DNA of 64,000 nucleotides from Mycobacterium paraense. Its GTDB lineage: Bacteria > Actinomycetota > Actinomycetes > Mycobacteriales > Mycobacteriaceae. Made by a program: the position numbers and the translations under genes. The stretch lies in contig NZ_LQPM01000016.1 in the NCBI RefSeq assembly GCF_002101815.1, positions 1 to 64,000 of the forward strand, given 5' to 3'. Positions 38,451-48,280 of the stretch are shown here, in pieces; the first letter of the stretch is position 1; each line of letters opens with the position of its first letter. The notes beneath the pieces are model-generated. The model was not told where the DNA came from. It was given only the letters and a program-made list of their open reading frames with translations, and did not search any database.

Positions 38451-40184
38451 GTGAGTATTGATCCGGAGTCCTTCGGTCATTACCAAATACTGGAGTTGCT
38501 GGGCCGCGGCGGCATGGGGCGCGTATACCGCGCTTTCGATGCGTCCACCGATCGAGTGGTGGCCCTCAAAGTGCTCCCGCCACATCTGGCCGAGGATCAG
38601 GACTTTCAGCACCGCTTTCGCCGAGAGGCGCGCATCGCGGCCGGCCTGAACGACCCGCACATCGTTCCCATCCACGGTTACGGCGAGATCGACGGCCAGC
38701 TGTATGTCGACATGCGGCTGATCGAGGGCCGCGACCTGTCGCAGTACATCGACGAGAGCGGCGGACGGCTGTCCCCCGAGCGCACGGTCGCGGTGATCGA
38801 ACAGGTTGCCGCGGCGCTGGATAGCGCCCACCGGGTGGGGCTGGTGCACCGCGACATCAAGCCGAAGAACATCCTCGTGACCACTGCGCAGAATTTCGTC
38901 TACCTGATCGACTTCGGCCTCGCCCGAGCGGAGTCCGACACGCAGCTGACCCACACCGGGGCCACCATGGGCACCGTGGCGTACCTGGCGCCCGAGCGCT
39001 TCAGGGGGACAACCGATCACCGCGCCGACGTGTATTCGTTGGCCTGCGTGCTGTACGAGTGCCTGACCGGAAGCCGCCCCTACCCCGGCGACAGCCTCGA
39101 GGAACAGCTGCACGCGCACGTCAACGCGCCGCCGCCGCGAGCGTCGATCATGGCGCCCGGCATACCGCCGGCCTTCGACGCGGTGATCTCGCGCGGCATG
39201 GCGAAGGATCCCGAAGCCCGCTACCAGTCGGCAATCGAGCTCGCGGAGGCCGCCCGGGCGGCGCTCACCGGCCACGTCGACTCGGCGGTGCCGCCGCCCG
39301 CCGCTCCGGCGCCGGCGCCGGAGCCCCCGCGGCCGTCAGGCGCGGGGAGCTCGAACCGGCGCCTGGTCCTGGGAATCGTGGGCGGATCGCTCGTCGCGCT
39401 GGCGGCGGTGGTGGCGTTGGTCATCTCCCTGGTCACCCAGAACCACGGCTCCACGAACACCGCGGCGTCCAGCACGCCGACGCGCGCCAGGGTCCCGGCC
39501 CGGCCGGGCTCCGCGCCGGGGACGTCCTCCCCCGCCGCCGCGAGCGTGCCGCCGTTGCCGGCGTTCGCACCCCCGCCCGGCGTCGGCGCCAATTGCCAAT
39601 ACCCGCCGTCGCCGGATCCCGCGAGCAAGCCCGCCAGCTTGCCGCCATCCGGCAGGGTCTCCACCGAGCCGGCCACGATCCACGCCGTCATCTCGACCAA
39701 CTTCGGCGATCTCGGCGTCCAGCTCGCCAACAACGAGTCCCCGTGCACGGTGAACAGCTTCGTCAGCCTGGCCAAGCAGGGCTTCTTCGACAACACGATC
39801 TGCGGGCGGATGATCGACGAGCCGGAGGGCGGGACGCTGCTGTTCGGCGGCGGCGATGCCGACGGCGGCGGCGGCGCCGGCTACGAGTACGCCGACGAAT
39901 ACCCCACCAACCAGTACAAGGCCAACGATCCCGAGCTCAAGCAAACCGTGATCTATCCGCGCGGGACGGTGGCGATGGCCACGAACGGGCCCAACACCAA
40001 CGAAAGCCAGTTCTTCATCGTCTTCCGCGACGCCGAGATAGAGCCGACGTCCACGGTGTTCGGCGCGGTCGACCAGGCCGGCCTGGACACCCTCGACAAG
40101 ATGGCCAGGGTCGGGGTGGCCGGCAACCGCACCCGGGGCATGCCGACGAGCACGATCACCATCAACTCGGTACGGGTGGGCTAG
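38451..40184 (+). CDS. Ser/Thr protein kinase fused to an extracellular cyclophilin domain
   Basis: A 577-residue single-pass membrane protein. An Hanks-type kinase (about 8-270) has its glycine loop (GRGGMGRVY, 18-26), Lys40, HRDIKPKN (133-140), DFG (154-156) and APE (180-182) all intact, with Thr residues in the activation loop at 165-175. A Pro-rich juxtamembrane segment, a membrane helix (about 304-328) and a Ser/Pro linker follow. A cyclophilin-type domain (about 408-577) keeps Arg453, NESQFFIVF and STVFG. Its ectodomain resembles the adjacent ppiB product ([21 protein letters not shown]). Mycobacterial kinases usually carry PASTA, NHL or other sensors, not a cyclophilin. Confidence 0.92.
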   Translation: MSIDPESFGHYQILELLGRGGMGRVYRAFDASTDRVVALKVLPPHLAEDQDFQHRFRREARIAAGLNDPHIVPIHGYGEIDGQLYVDMRLIEGRDLSQYIDESGGRLSPERTVAVIEQVAAALDSAHRVGLVHRDIKPKNILVTTAQNFVYLIDFGLARAESDTQLTHTGATMGTVAYLAPERFRGTTDHRADVYSLACVLYECLTGSRPYPGDSLEEQLHAHVNAPPPRASIMAPGIPPAFDAVISRGMAKDPEARYQSAIELAEAARAALTGHVDSAVPPPAAPAPAPEPPRPSGAGSSNRRLVLGIVGGSLVALAAVVALVISLVTQNHGSTNTAASSTPTRARVPARPGSAPGTSSPAAASVPPLPAFAPPPGVGANCQYPPSPDPASKPASLPPSGRVSTEPATIHAVISTNFGDLGVQLANNESPCTVNSFVSLAKQGFFDNTICGRMIDEPEGGTLLFGGGDADGGGGAGYEYADEYPTNQYKANDPELKQTVIYPRGTVAMATNGPNTNESQFFIVFRDAEIEPTSTVFGAVDQAGLDTLDKMARVGVAGNRTRGMPTSTITINSVRVG

Positions 40185-40188
40185 TACC

Positions 40189-42537
40189 TCAGGCCGCGGA
40201 CGTCACCCGGTAGACGTCGTACACGCCTTCGACGTTGCGCACCACGTTGAGCAGGTGCCCGAGGTGCTTGGGGTCACCCATCTCGAAGGTGAACCGGCTG
40301 ATCGCCACGCGGTCACCCGAGGTGGTGACCGACGCCGAGAGGATGTTGACCTTCTCGTCGGCGAGCACCCGGGTGATGTCCGACAGCAGCCGGTGCCGGT
40401 CGAGCGCCTCGACCTGAATGGCGACCAGGAACACCGACGACGCCGACGGCGCCCACAGCACCTCGATGATCCGCTCGGACTGCTGTTGCAGCGACGCGGC
40501 GTTGGTGCAGTCGGTGCGGTGCACGCTGACCCCGCCGCCGCGGGTGACGAACCCCATGATCTGGTCGCCGGGCACCGGGGTGCAGCACTTGGCCAGCTTG
40601 GTCAGCACGCCCGGGGCGCCGGGGACCGAGACCCCGACGTCGTCGCTGCTGCGCGGGCGTCGCAGCATGGTGGTCGGCGTGGACCGCTCGGCGAGTTCCT
40701 CCTCGGCCTGGTCGATGCCGCCGAGCTCGGCCAGCAGCCGCTGCACGGCGTGCTTGGCCGACACGTGCCCCTCACCGATCGCGGTGTAGAGCGCGGACAC
40801 GTCGGCGTAGTGCAGCTCGCGGGCCACCGCGGCCATCGACTCGCCATTGACCAAGCGCTGCAACGGAAGTCCGCCGCGCCGCACCTCGCGGGCCATCGCC
40901 TCCTTGCCGGCCTCCAGCGCCTCCTCGCGGCGCTCCTTGGCGAACCACTGCCGGATCTTCGCCTTGGCCCGCGGCGACACCACGAACTGCTGCCAGTCCC
41001 GCGACGGCCCGGCGTTGGGCGCCTTGGACGTGAAAACCTCGACGACTTCGCCGTTTTCGAGCTTGCGCTCCAGCGCCACCAGCCGGCCGTTGACCCTGGC
41101 GCCGATGCAGCGGTGGCCGACCTCGGTGTGCACCGCATAGGCGAAGTCGATCGGCGTGGATCCCGTCGGCAGCGTGATCACGTCGCCCTTGGGCGTGAAG
41201 ACGAAGATCTCTTGGACCGCAAGGTCATAACGCAGCGACTCCAGGAACTCGCCCGGGTCGGCGGCCTCACGCTGCCAGTCGAGCAGCTGACGCATCCAGG
41301 CCATATCGTCGATCTCGGCGGCGGCGTGCGGATGCGGAAGGCCGTTGCGGCCCTTGGCTTCCTTGTAGCGCCAGTGCGCGGCGATGCCGTACTCGGCGGT
41401 GCGGTGCATGTCGCGGGTACGGATCTGCACCTCCAGCGGCTTGCCCTCCGGCCCGACGACGGTGGTGTGCAGCGACTGGTAGACGCCGTATCTCGGCTGC
41501 GCGATGTAGTCCTTGAACCGCCCGGCCATCGGCTGCCACAGCGAATGCACCACGCCGACGGCGGCGTAACAGTCCCGGATCTCGTCGCACAGGATGCGGA
41601 TGCCGACCAGGTCGTGGATGTCGTCGAAGTCGCGCCCCTTGACGATCATCTTCTGGTAGATCGACCAGTAGTGCTTGGGGCGGCCCTCGACCGTCGCCTT
41701 GATCTTCGACGCGTTCAGCGTGTTGATGATCTCGGTGCGCACCTTGGCCAGATAGGTGTCCCGCGACGGCGCACGGCCGGCCACCAGCCGCACGATCTCC
41801 TCGTACTTCTTGGGGTGCAGGATCGCGAACGACAGGTCCTCCAGCTCCCACTTGACGCTGGCCATACCCAGCCGATGGGCAAGGGGCGCAATGACTTCCA
41901 GCGTCTCGCGGGCCTTGCGCGCCTGCTTCTCGGGCGGCAGGAAGCGCATGGTGCGCATGTTGTGCAGCCGGTCGGCGACCTTGATCACCAGCACCCGCGG
42001 GTCGCGGGCCATGGCGGTGATCATCTTGCGGATGGTCTCGCCCTCGGCGGCGCTACCCAGCACCACCCGGTCCAGCTTGGTCACGCCGTCGACGAGGTGG
42101 CCGACCTCCTCGCCGAATTCCTCGCTCAGCGCCTCGAGCGTGTACCCGGTGTCCTCGACGGTGTCGTGCAGCAGCGCGGCCACCAAAGTGGTGGTGTCCA
42201 TGCCCAATTCGGCCAGGATGTTGGCGACGGCCAGGGGGTGGGTGATGTAGGGGTCACCGGAGTGCCGCAACTGGGTGGCGTGCCGCTGGTCGGCGACCTC
42301 GAAGGCGCGCTGCAGCATCGACAGATCCGCTTTGGGGTAGACCTCGCGGTGCACCGCGACCAGCGGCTCGAGCACGGGGTTGAGGGTGCTGCGCTGGGCC
42401 GTCATCCGGCGGGCAAGGCGGGCCCGCACCCGGCGCGAGGCGCTCGTCTTCTCGACCGGCGCCTCCCCGACCAACAGGGGTTGCGTGACGTCCGCGGGCG
42501 CGTCGAGGGCCTGCGCCCCGCTCTTCTCGTCAGCCAC
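40189..42537 (-). CDS. relA: Bifunctional (p)ppGpp synthetase/hydrolase, Rel
   Basis: A 782-residue stringent-response enzyme. The HD hydrolase domain has [10 protein letters not shown] (about 122-131). The synthetase domain follows, with [12 protein letters not shown] and DLVGIRILC, then the TGS domain (about 425-490), a helical region, a zinc-finger-like CCTPVPGD segment and a C-terminal ACT domain. GTG at 42537 is preferred because GGAGG lies 8 bases upstream and M. tuberculosis Rel aligns there. A GTG at 42546 overlaps that Shine-Dalgarno. It synthesises and degrades (p)ppGpp. Confidence 0.96.
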   Translation of the reverse strand: MADEKSGAQALDAPADVTQPLLVGEAPVEKTSASRRVRARLARRMTAQRSTLNPVLEPLVAVHREVYPKADLSMLQRAFEVADQRHATQLRHSGDPYITHPLAVANILAELGMDTTTLVAALLHDTVEDTGYTLEALSEEFGEEVGHLVDGVTKLDRVVLGSAAEGETIRKMITAMARDPRVLVIKVADRLHNMRTMRFLPPEKQARKARETLEVIAPLAHRLGMASVKWELEDLSFAILHPKKYEEIVRLVAGRAPSRDTYLAKVRTEIINTLNASKIKATVEGRPKHYWSIYQKMIVKGRDFDDIHDLVGIRILCDEIRDCYAAVGVVHSLWQPMAGRFKDYIAQPRYGVYQSLHTTVVGPEGKPLEVQIRTRDMHRTAEYGIAAHWRYKEAKGRNGLPHPHAAAEIDDMAWMRQLLDWQREAADPGEFLESLRYDLAVQEIFVFTPKGDVITLPTGSTPIDFAYAVHTEVGHRCIGARVNGRLVALERKLENGEVVEVFTSKAPNAGPSRDWQQFVVSPRAKAKIRQWFAKERREEALEAGKEAMAREVRRGGLPLQRLVNGESMAAVARELHYADVSALYTAIGEGHVSAKHAVQRLLAELGGIDQAEEELAERSTPTTMLRRPRSSDDVGVSVPGAPGVLTKLAKCCTPVPGDQIMGFVTRGGGVSVHRTDCTNAASLQQQSERIIEVLWAPSASSVFLVAIQVEALDRHRLLSDITRVLADEKVNILSASVTTSGDRVAISRFTFEMGDPKHLGHLLNVVRNVEGVYDVYRVTSAA

Positions 42538-42580
42538 GTTGGTCACCTCCGACCTCGAGGATATCGCTTATGGGCCCCGG

Positions 42581-43117
42581 CTAGGCCCTGCTCAGGCTGT
42601 ATACCGGCAACGGCGCGACGGCCTCGCGGCCGCCCAGCCCGGTGAGTTCCATGACCACCGCGGCCGCGCTCACGTGGGCCCCGGCGCGTTGCAGCAGCCG
42701 GGCGGCGGCGCCCAGCGTGCCGCCGGTCGCGAGCACGTCGTCGATGACGACAACGTCGCGGCCGCGCAGATCGATCCCGTCGGCGGGGATCTCCAGCGTC
42801 GCGGTGCCGTACTCCAGGTCGTATTGCTCGGAATGCACCGGCGGCGGCAGCTTGCCGGACTTGCGGATCGCCAGCACGCCCGTGCCCAGCCGGCCGGCGA
42901 CCGCCGCGGCCACCAGAAAGCCCCGGGAGTCGATGCCGGCCACCAGGTCCGCGCCGGACGCGACGTCGATCAGCGCGTCGACGACGGCGGTCATCCCGGC
43001 CCGGTCGGCGAAGACGGGCGTGAGGTCCTTGAACTGGACGCCTGGCTTCGGAAAATCCGCGACATCCCGGGCCAGCGAGGCGATCAGCTCGGTCACCGGC
43101 GCGCCGGCGCCCGTCAC
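42581..43117 (-). CDS. apt: Adenine phosphoribosyltransferase
   Basis: A 178-residue type I phosphoribosyltransferase that converts adenine and PRPP to AMP. The PRPP loop [17 protein letters not shown], the [13 protein letters not shown] segment and the [16 protein letters not shown]-terminal region are typical. GTG at 43117 overlaps the lipoprotein gene stop (GTGA). Upstream codons in the frame are a shadow. Placement just before relA is conserved (Rv2584c) and puts purine salvage beside ppGpp metabolism. Confidence 0.94.
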   Translation of the reverse strand: MTGAGAPVTELIASLARDVADFPKPGVQFKDLTPVFADRAGMTAVVDALIDVASGADLVAGIDSRGFLVAAAVAGRLGTGVLAIRKSGKLPPPVHSEQYDLEYGTATLEIPADGIDLRGRDVVVIDDVLATGGTLGAAARLLQRAGAHVSAAAVVMELTGLGGREAVAPLPVYSLSRA

Positions 43118-44748
43118 TGGACCAGCGCCCATCGGTCCATGTTCCAGCCCACGCCCCAGCGCGTCGGATTCCTGCTCACGGCGTACATCTTCTTCGACTT
43201 CAGCAGCGTGCGCTGCTGGCGGTACAGCGGCAGCGTCGGCATGTCGGCCCACAGGATCGGCGCCGCCTGCGCCAGCAGCCGGGCGCGCTCGGCGGGGTCG
43301 GCCGACACCGCCAGCGCGCTGATCGCGCCGTCGACCTGGGGGTTGGAGTACCCGGACAGGTTGTTGCCGTTGCCGCTGTGCAGGTCGTAGGCGTCCATCG
43401 CCGAGGAACCGGTCGACCCGCTGCCGCTGGCCCCGCCGGTGCTGGCCAGCAGCACGTCGATCTTGCCGTCCCGCAACGCCTGCGGCCCCGGGGCGTCCAG
43501 CTTGGTGTCGGCCACCGTGATGCCGGCCGCGGCGCACGACTTGGTGATGACGCCGACGGTCACCGCCAGCCGCGCGTTGGGCCCCTGGTAGCCGATCCGC
43601 ACCGGCTGCGGTGCGCCGCCCAGCGCGTCGCGAGCGGCGGCGGGGTCCGCCTTGGCAAACGGGCCGGCCTCGGCGGCGCCCTCACCGGCGGCGATCGCAT
43701 CGTCGGTGGCCGGCTGCAGGCGCGTGTTGGCGATCGCCACCCCGGCGTCGTGCGCGATCGTGTCGCGCGGGGTGCACAGCGCGACGGCGCGCCGGGTCTT
43801 CGGCTGCGCCAGCGGCCCCTGCGGCGCGAAGATCATCTGCACGATGCCGTCCGACGGCGACTCGTTGCGCTCGTAGTTGTCCGGGGTGGACAGCGTCCCG
43901 GACGAGCCGGAGGCGACGTCGACGACGTCGACGCTGCGGTTGTTGACCCGGTCCTGGATGTCGGGACCCTGCGGCCACACGGTGATGCGCTTGGTGATCG
44001 GCTTGGGACCCCACCAGCGGTCGTTGGCGACGAGCACCACGGCGCCGCCGCTGAGCATCGATTCGATCTTGTAGGGCCCCGACGACGGGAAGCGCTTCAG
44101 ATCCAGGCCGGGCTTGAGGTCCCAGGTGGTGTTCCACAGCTTGGCGATCTGCTGCACGACCTGCGAATTGTTGCTCAGCAGCGCGGCGGTCACGTCCACG
44201 TTCAGCTCGTCGGCGATCACGTGCGACGGCATCATCGAGGTCGCGCCGAACAGCTGGTTGTAGTCGACGACCCCGCGGTCGGGGGCGAAGGACACCCGCG
44301 CCTTCTTCTGGCCCGGGATGCACTCGATGTTGGCGATGTCGACGTATCCGGCCTGGCTGGCGGCGTCGAACCCGGGAAACCGCCCGGATTGCGCCGCCCA
44401 CGCGAGGACGAGGTCGTCGCAGGTCACCGGCTTGCCGTCGCTGTAGACGGCGTTGTCGGCGATCTGGTAGTCGAGGACCAGTGGCGACCCGCCGACGACC
44501 GAGATGCTCCCGAAGTCGTGGTCGGCGACGACCTGGCCGTCCGGGCCGTGATAGCCGAAGCCGGTGAGCGTGCGGGCGAAAGCCTGCGCCCCCGCCGATG
44601 CGGCACCGATGACGGTGTTGGTGTTATAGGTGCTCACCGGGCCGTCGACGACGTAGTCGATCTGCGAGGCGGCGCTACCCGAACAGGCCGTCAGCCCGAA
44701 AGCCGCCACCACGAGCCCGGCCAATGCCAGCCGACACCAGGTGGCCAT
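43114..44748 (-). CDS. Lipoprotein, family 5 solute-binding protein (Rv2585c-like)
   Basis: A 544-residue exported lipoprotein. The signal peptide ends in the lipobox LTAC with Cys22 as the lipidated residue. The mature part has the DppA/OppA fold, with [36 protein letters not shown] and [18 protein letters not shown] landmarks. This type usually delivers peptides to an ABC importer, but no permease gene is nearby. It sits between secF and apt, starting 5 bases after the secF stop, as in M. tuberculosis. Confidence 0.9.
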   Translation of the reverse strand: MATWCRLALAGLVVAAFGLTACSGSAASQIDYVVDGPVSTYNTNTVIGAASAGAQAFARTLTGFGYHGPDGQVVADHDFGSISVVGGSPLVLDYQIADNAVYSDGKPVTCDDLVLAWAAQSGRFPGFDAASQAGYVDIANIECIPGQKKARVSFAPDRGVVDYNQLFGATSMMPSHVIADELNVDVTAALLSNNSQVVQQIAKLWNTTWDLKPGLDLKRFPSSGPYKIESMLSGGAVVLVANDRWWGPKPITKRITVWPQGPDIQDRVNNRSVDVVDVASGSSGTLSTPDNYERNESPSDGIVQMIFAPQGPLAQPKTRRAVALCTPRDTIAHDAGVAIANTRLQPATDDAIAAGEGAAEAGPFAKADPAAARDALGGAPQPVRIGYQGPNARLAVTVGVITKSCAAAGITVADTKLDAPGPQALRDGKIDVLLASTGGASGSGSTGSSAMDAYDLHSGNGNNLSGYSNPQVDGAISALAVSADPAERARLLAQAAPILWADMPTLPLYRQQRTLLKSKKMYAVSRNPTRWGVGWNMDRWALVQ

Positions 44749-44753
44749 CGGGG

Positions 44754-45986
44754 CTACCGCCGGCCGGCGTTTCGCTTGCCGCTCGGGCGCCGGGTTCCGG
44801 TGGGGCGCACCGGTCGCGCGCCCGGCGCCGGCTTGTTCGCCGCGGGCTTGCTGGGCGTCTCGGGCGCCTCGGCGGTCTCGGCGGCTTCGGTGGCTTCGGT
44901 GCCGCCCTCGGCGGGCTCCTCGGCGGCCGACTCGCCGTGGGAGGGCTTGCGCCGCTTGAGGACCCGGCGGGTGTGCGTGCGCACCAGCTCGGTGCGTTCG
45001 CGCAGGCTGACCAGCAGCGGGGTGGCGAAGAAGATCGAGGAGTAGGTGCCGACCAGGATGCCCACCAGCTGCACCAGCGCCAGGTCCTTCAGCGTGCCGA
45101 CGCCCAGCAGCCACACGGCCACGACCATCAGCGCCAGCACCGGCAGCACCCCGATCAGGCTGGTGTTGATCGAGCGCATGAACGTCTGGTTGATCGCCAG
45201 GTTCGCGTGCTCGGCGAAGGTCCGCCGGTTGGTGTGCTGGAAATCGCGGGTGTTCTCCTCGACCTTGTCGAACACGATGACGGTGTCATAGAGCGAGAAG
45301 CCCAGGATGGTCAGCAGGCCGATGACCGTCGCCGGGGTGACCTCGAAGCCGATCAGCGAGTACACGCCGGCGGTGACGCTGAGGTCGAAACACATGGTGG
45401 TCAGCGCGGAGATCGCCATGTAGCGCTCGTAGCGCACGGTGATGTAGAGGCTGACCAGCGCCAGGAACACCACCAGCGCGATCAGCGCCTTCTTGGTGAT
45501 CTGGTCGCCCCAGGTCTCCGACACCGCCGAGTCGCTGATGGCCTGCTTGCTCGGCTTGCCGTCGTTGCCCTTCGGCTGGAACGCGTCGAACAGGGCGTTG
45601 CGCAGCTTGGTGGTCTGGTCGTTGGTCAGCGTTTCCGACCGGATCTGCACCGTCGCCGAGGCGCCGTTGCCGACGATCACCACCGACTCCGGGTCCTTGC
45701 CGATGGCCTTGCGGAAGACGTCGGACACCTGCGCCGTCTGCGCGCTGCCCCGCGGCATCGACACCGTCGTGCCGCCCTTGAAGTCGATCCCGAAGGTGAA
45801 GCCCCGCAGGATGATGCTGAGCAGGGCGATCGCGACGATCGCGCCGCTGATCCCGTACCACAGCTTGCGGCGCCCGATCACCTCGAACGCGCCCGTGCCG
45901 GTGTAGAGCCGGGAGATGAAGTTGTGGTGCGGCAGCTGCGCGCCGGTCAGCTCGACCGCGCCCTCGGACGCCTTGGAGGAAGTCAT
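44754..45986 (-). CDS. secF: Protein translocase subunit SecF
   Basis: A 410-residue inner-membrane protein of the SecDF complex, which uses the proton gradient to help pull proteins across after SecA. It has a first membrane helix (about 42-60), then GFTFGIDFKGGT and a periplasmic domain. Five further helices include GFSLYDTVIVFDKVEEN and SLIGVLPVLALMVVAVW. The last 90 residues form a Glu/Ala/Arg-rich cytoplasmic tail. Its ATG is three bases past the secD stop, so the two are cotranslated. Confidence 0.95.
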   Translation of the reverse strand: MTSSKASEGAVELTGAQLPHHNFISRLYTGTGAFEVIGRRKLWYGISGAIVAIALLSIILRGFTFGIDFKGGTTVSMPRGSAQTAQVSDVFRKAIGKDPESVVIVGNGASATVQIRSETLTNDQTTKLRNALFDAFQPKGNDGKPSKQAISDSAVSETWGDQITKKALIALVVFLALVSLYITVRYERYMAISALTTMCFDLSVTAGVYSLIGFEVTPATVIGLLTILGFSLYDTVIVFDKVEENTRDFQHTNRRTFAEHANLAINQTFMRSINTSLIGVLPVLALMVVAVWLLGVGTLKDLALVQLVGILVGTYSSIFFATPLLVSLRERTELVRTHTRRVLKRRKPSHGESAAEEPAEGGTEATEAAETAEAPETPSKPAANKPAPGARPVRPTGTRRPSGKRNAGRR

Positions 45987-45989
45987 CCG

Positions 45990-47786
45990 CTAACCCCGTC
46001 CCATCTGCGCATCCGCCGCGGCGAGGCGTTCGCGCGCGACCTGCTGCACGGCCCCGAGGCCGTTGTAGGCCGGCTTGGCCAGCGTCGGAGACTTGGAAGC
46101 CAGGTAGACCAGCGGCCAGGTGACCAGGAACACCACCACCACGTCGAGGATCGTGGTGAGGCCCAGGGTGAACGCGAACCCCCGCACCTGGCCGATCGCC
46201 AGGGCGTAGAGCACCGCGGCGGCCAGGAAGGTGACCGCGTTGCCCGACACGATCGTCCTGCGGGCCCGCACCCAGCCCCGTGGCACCGCCGAGCGGAACC
46301 TACGGCCGTCGCGGATCTCGTCCTTGATGCGTTCGAAGAACACCACGAACGAGTCGGCGGTGGTGCCGATGCCGATGATCAGACCCGCGATGCCCGCCAG
46401 GTCGAGGGTGTAGTTGATCTGGCGGCCCAAGATCACCAGGATCGCGAAAATCATTGCGCCCGAAGCGGTTAGCGACAACGCCGTGAGCAAGCCGAGCACG
46501 CGGTAGTAGAGCAGCGAATACAGCAGCACCAGGACGAGGCCGATCGCGCCGGCGAGCAGGCCGGCCCGCAGCGAGGTCAATCCCAATGTCGCCGAGACGG
46601 TTTGGGCCTCCGAGGACTCGAAGGACAGCGGCAGCGACCCGTATTTCAGGACGTTGGCCAACTGCTTGGCGGTGGAGGCGTTGAACGGCGGCTGGCCGCC
46701 GGAGATCTGGGTGCGCCCGCCGGGGATCGCCTCCTGGATCATCGGGGCGCTGACCACCTGGGAGTCCAGCGTGAACGCGGTCTGGGTGCCGACGTGGGCG
46801 GCGGTGAAGTCCGCCCAGGTGTTCGCCGCGGCGGGCTTGAACTGCAGGTCGACGACGTAGCCGATGCCGCGCTGGTTCTGGCTCGACGTGGCGTTGGCGA
46901 TCTGGTCACCGCTGATGATCGACGGGCCCAGCAGATAGGCGACCTTGTGGTCGGTCGAGCAGGTCACCAGCGGCAGGGTGGGGTCGTCGTTGCCGGCGAG
47001 GATGTCGTCCTTCTTGTCGCACTGGGTCGCCTGGAACTGCAGGGCGAGGAACTGGATGCCCTGGCGGGTGCTCTGCCGCCATTCCTTCTCCTCGGCGATG
47101 CGGTCGGCGAGGTCCTTGCGCGGGTCGGGCGGCGCCGGCGCCGCGGGTGGCGGCGCCTGGGGCGCGGGCGCCGGGGCCGGGGCGGGCGCCGGGCTCGGCG
47201 TGGGCGGCGGGTCCTGCGGGTAGGGCCGCGGTTGCGCGCCCGGCTGGCCGGGCGGCGGCGGTGCTTGGCCGGGAGGTGGTGCTTGGCCGGGCGGTGGTGG
47301 TGGCGTTTGGCCGGGCGCCGGAGCGCCGGGCGCCGGCGCGCCGCCCGGAGGGGGCGCCGGTTGGCCGGGGGGCACCTGGGCGGGCGGCTTGGGCTGGGCG
47401 GCCTGCGCCGGCATCGAGTTGAGCACCGGCCGGATGTACAACCGCGCGGTCTGCCCGAGGTTGCGCGCCTCGCTGCCGTCGCTCCCGGGCACGGTGATGA
47501 CCAGGTTGTCGCCGTCGACGACGACCTCCGAACCGGACACGCCGAGCCCGTTGACGCGCGCGCTGATGATCTGCTGCGCCTGCGCCAACGCCTCGCGGCT
47601 CGGCCGCGAGCCGTCCGGCGTACGCGCGGTGAGCGTGACGCGGGTGCCGCCCTGCAGGTCGATGCCCAGTTTCGGCGCGGCGCGCTTGTCGCCCGTCAGG
47701 AACACCAGCAGGTAGGCGCCGATCAGCAGCAACAAGAAGACAGACAGGTAGCGGGCAGGGTGCACCGGCGGCGAAGACGATGCCAC
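45990..47786 (-). CDS. secD: Protein translocase subunit SecD with proline-rich insertion
   Basis: A 598-residue partner of SecF. It has an N-terminal membrane helix (about 12-30), the [15 protein letters not shown] motif, a periplasmic domain and a C-terminal block of five helices with [23 protein letters not shown]. Between about 125 and 225 lies an extreme Pro/Ala/Gly/Gln insertion built of PPPGQ-like units, which lengthens the periplasmic domain. Mycobacterial SecD proteins carry such insertions, though length varies. The start is GTG. YajC is encoded 64 bases upstream. Confidence 0.95.
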   Translation of the reverse strand: MASSSPPVHPARYLSVFLLLLIGAYLLVFLTGDKRAAPKLGIDLQGGTRVTLTARTPDGSRPSREALAQAQQIISARVNGLGVSGSEVVVDGDNLVITVPGSDGSEARNLGQTARLYIRPVLNSMPAQAAQPKPPAQVPPGQPAPPPGGAPAPGAPAPGQTPPPPPGQAPPPGQAPPPPGQPGAQPRPYPQDPPPTPSPAPAPAPAPAPQAPPPAAPAPPDPRKDLADRIAEEKEWRQSTRQGIQFLALQFQATQCDKKDDILAGNDDPTLPLVTCSTDHKVAYLLGPSIISGDQIANATSSQNQRGIGYVVDLQFKPAAANTWADFTAAHVGTQTAFTLDSQVVSAPMIQEAIPGGRTQISGGQPPFNASTAKQLANVLKYGSLPLSFESSEAQTVSATLGLTSLRAGLLAGAIGLVLVLLYSLLYYRVLGLLTALSLTASGAMIFAILVILGRQINYTLDLAGIAGLIIGIGTTADSFVVFFERIKDEIRDGRRFRSAVPRGWVRARRTIVSGNAVTFLAAAVLYALAIGQVRGFAFTLGLTTILDVVVVFLVTWPLVYLASKSPTLAKPAYNGLGAVQQVARERLAAADAQMGRG

Positions 47787-47850
47787 GTTCCTCGTATCTC
47801 CTTGGAAATCGGTTTCTTGCCCTGACGGAGCCTCTGAAGAGCGTACGTGC

Positions 47851-48168
47851 CTATCGGCCCGGGTCGGTCAGTCCCTCGGATTCTTCCAAGTCGTTGCCCG
47901 AGGGGTCGTCGGGCAGGATCTTGTCGCGCACGGCCAGCTTCATCCAGGTCGTCACCACGCCGGACGCGATCTCCAGGTCGACGGTGTCCTCGGTGATAGC
48001 GACGATGGTGCCCTCCAGCCCGGACGTGGTGTGCACCCGGTCGCCGGGCCGCAACGACTCCTGCAGGTCGATGGTGGCCTGGATCGCCCGCCGCTGCCGA
48101 CGCTGCGAGAAGTACATGACGCCGATCATGAGGATCACGAACGGCAAGAACAGGATCAAGCTATTCAT
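47851..48168 (-). CDS. yajC: Preprotein translocase accessory subunit YajC
   Basis: A 105-residue protein with one membrane helix (about 3-20), a basic QRRQRR flank and the conserved [19 protein letters not shown] segment of YajC. The C terminus is acidic. It associates with SecDF. It is the first gene of the minus-strand run yajC-secD-secF-lipoprotein-apt-rel, and the 112 bases separating it from the divergent gabT gene should hold its promoter. Confidence 0.93.
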   Translation of the reverse strand: MNSLILFLPFVILMIGVMYFSQRRQRRAIQATIDLQESLRPGDRVHTTSGLEGTIVAITEDTVDLEIASGVVTTWMKLAVRDKILPDDPSGNDLEESEGLTDPGR

Positions 48169-48280
48169 GCGGCCAGTCTGCCAGCACCGCAGGTCGCCAC
48201 CTACTGACCCCGCTCACTCGCGTCCGAGCGGATAGGCTTGAGCGGCGACGTGACAGCCGCGCCGCGGTGAGGAGGACGTC

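Noticed and set aside
47100..47410. CRISPR-like or tandem repeat array
   Set aside because: The repetition is codon-level low complexity from the proline-rich part of SecD, with no regular spacers.
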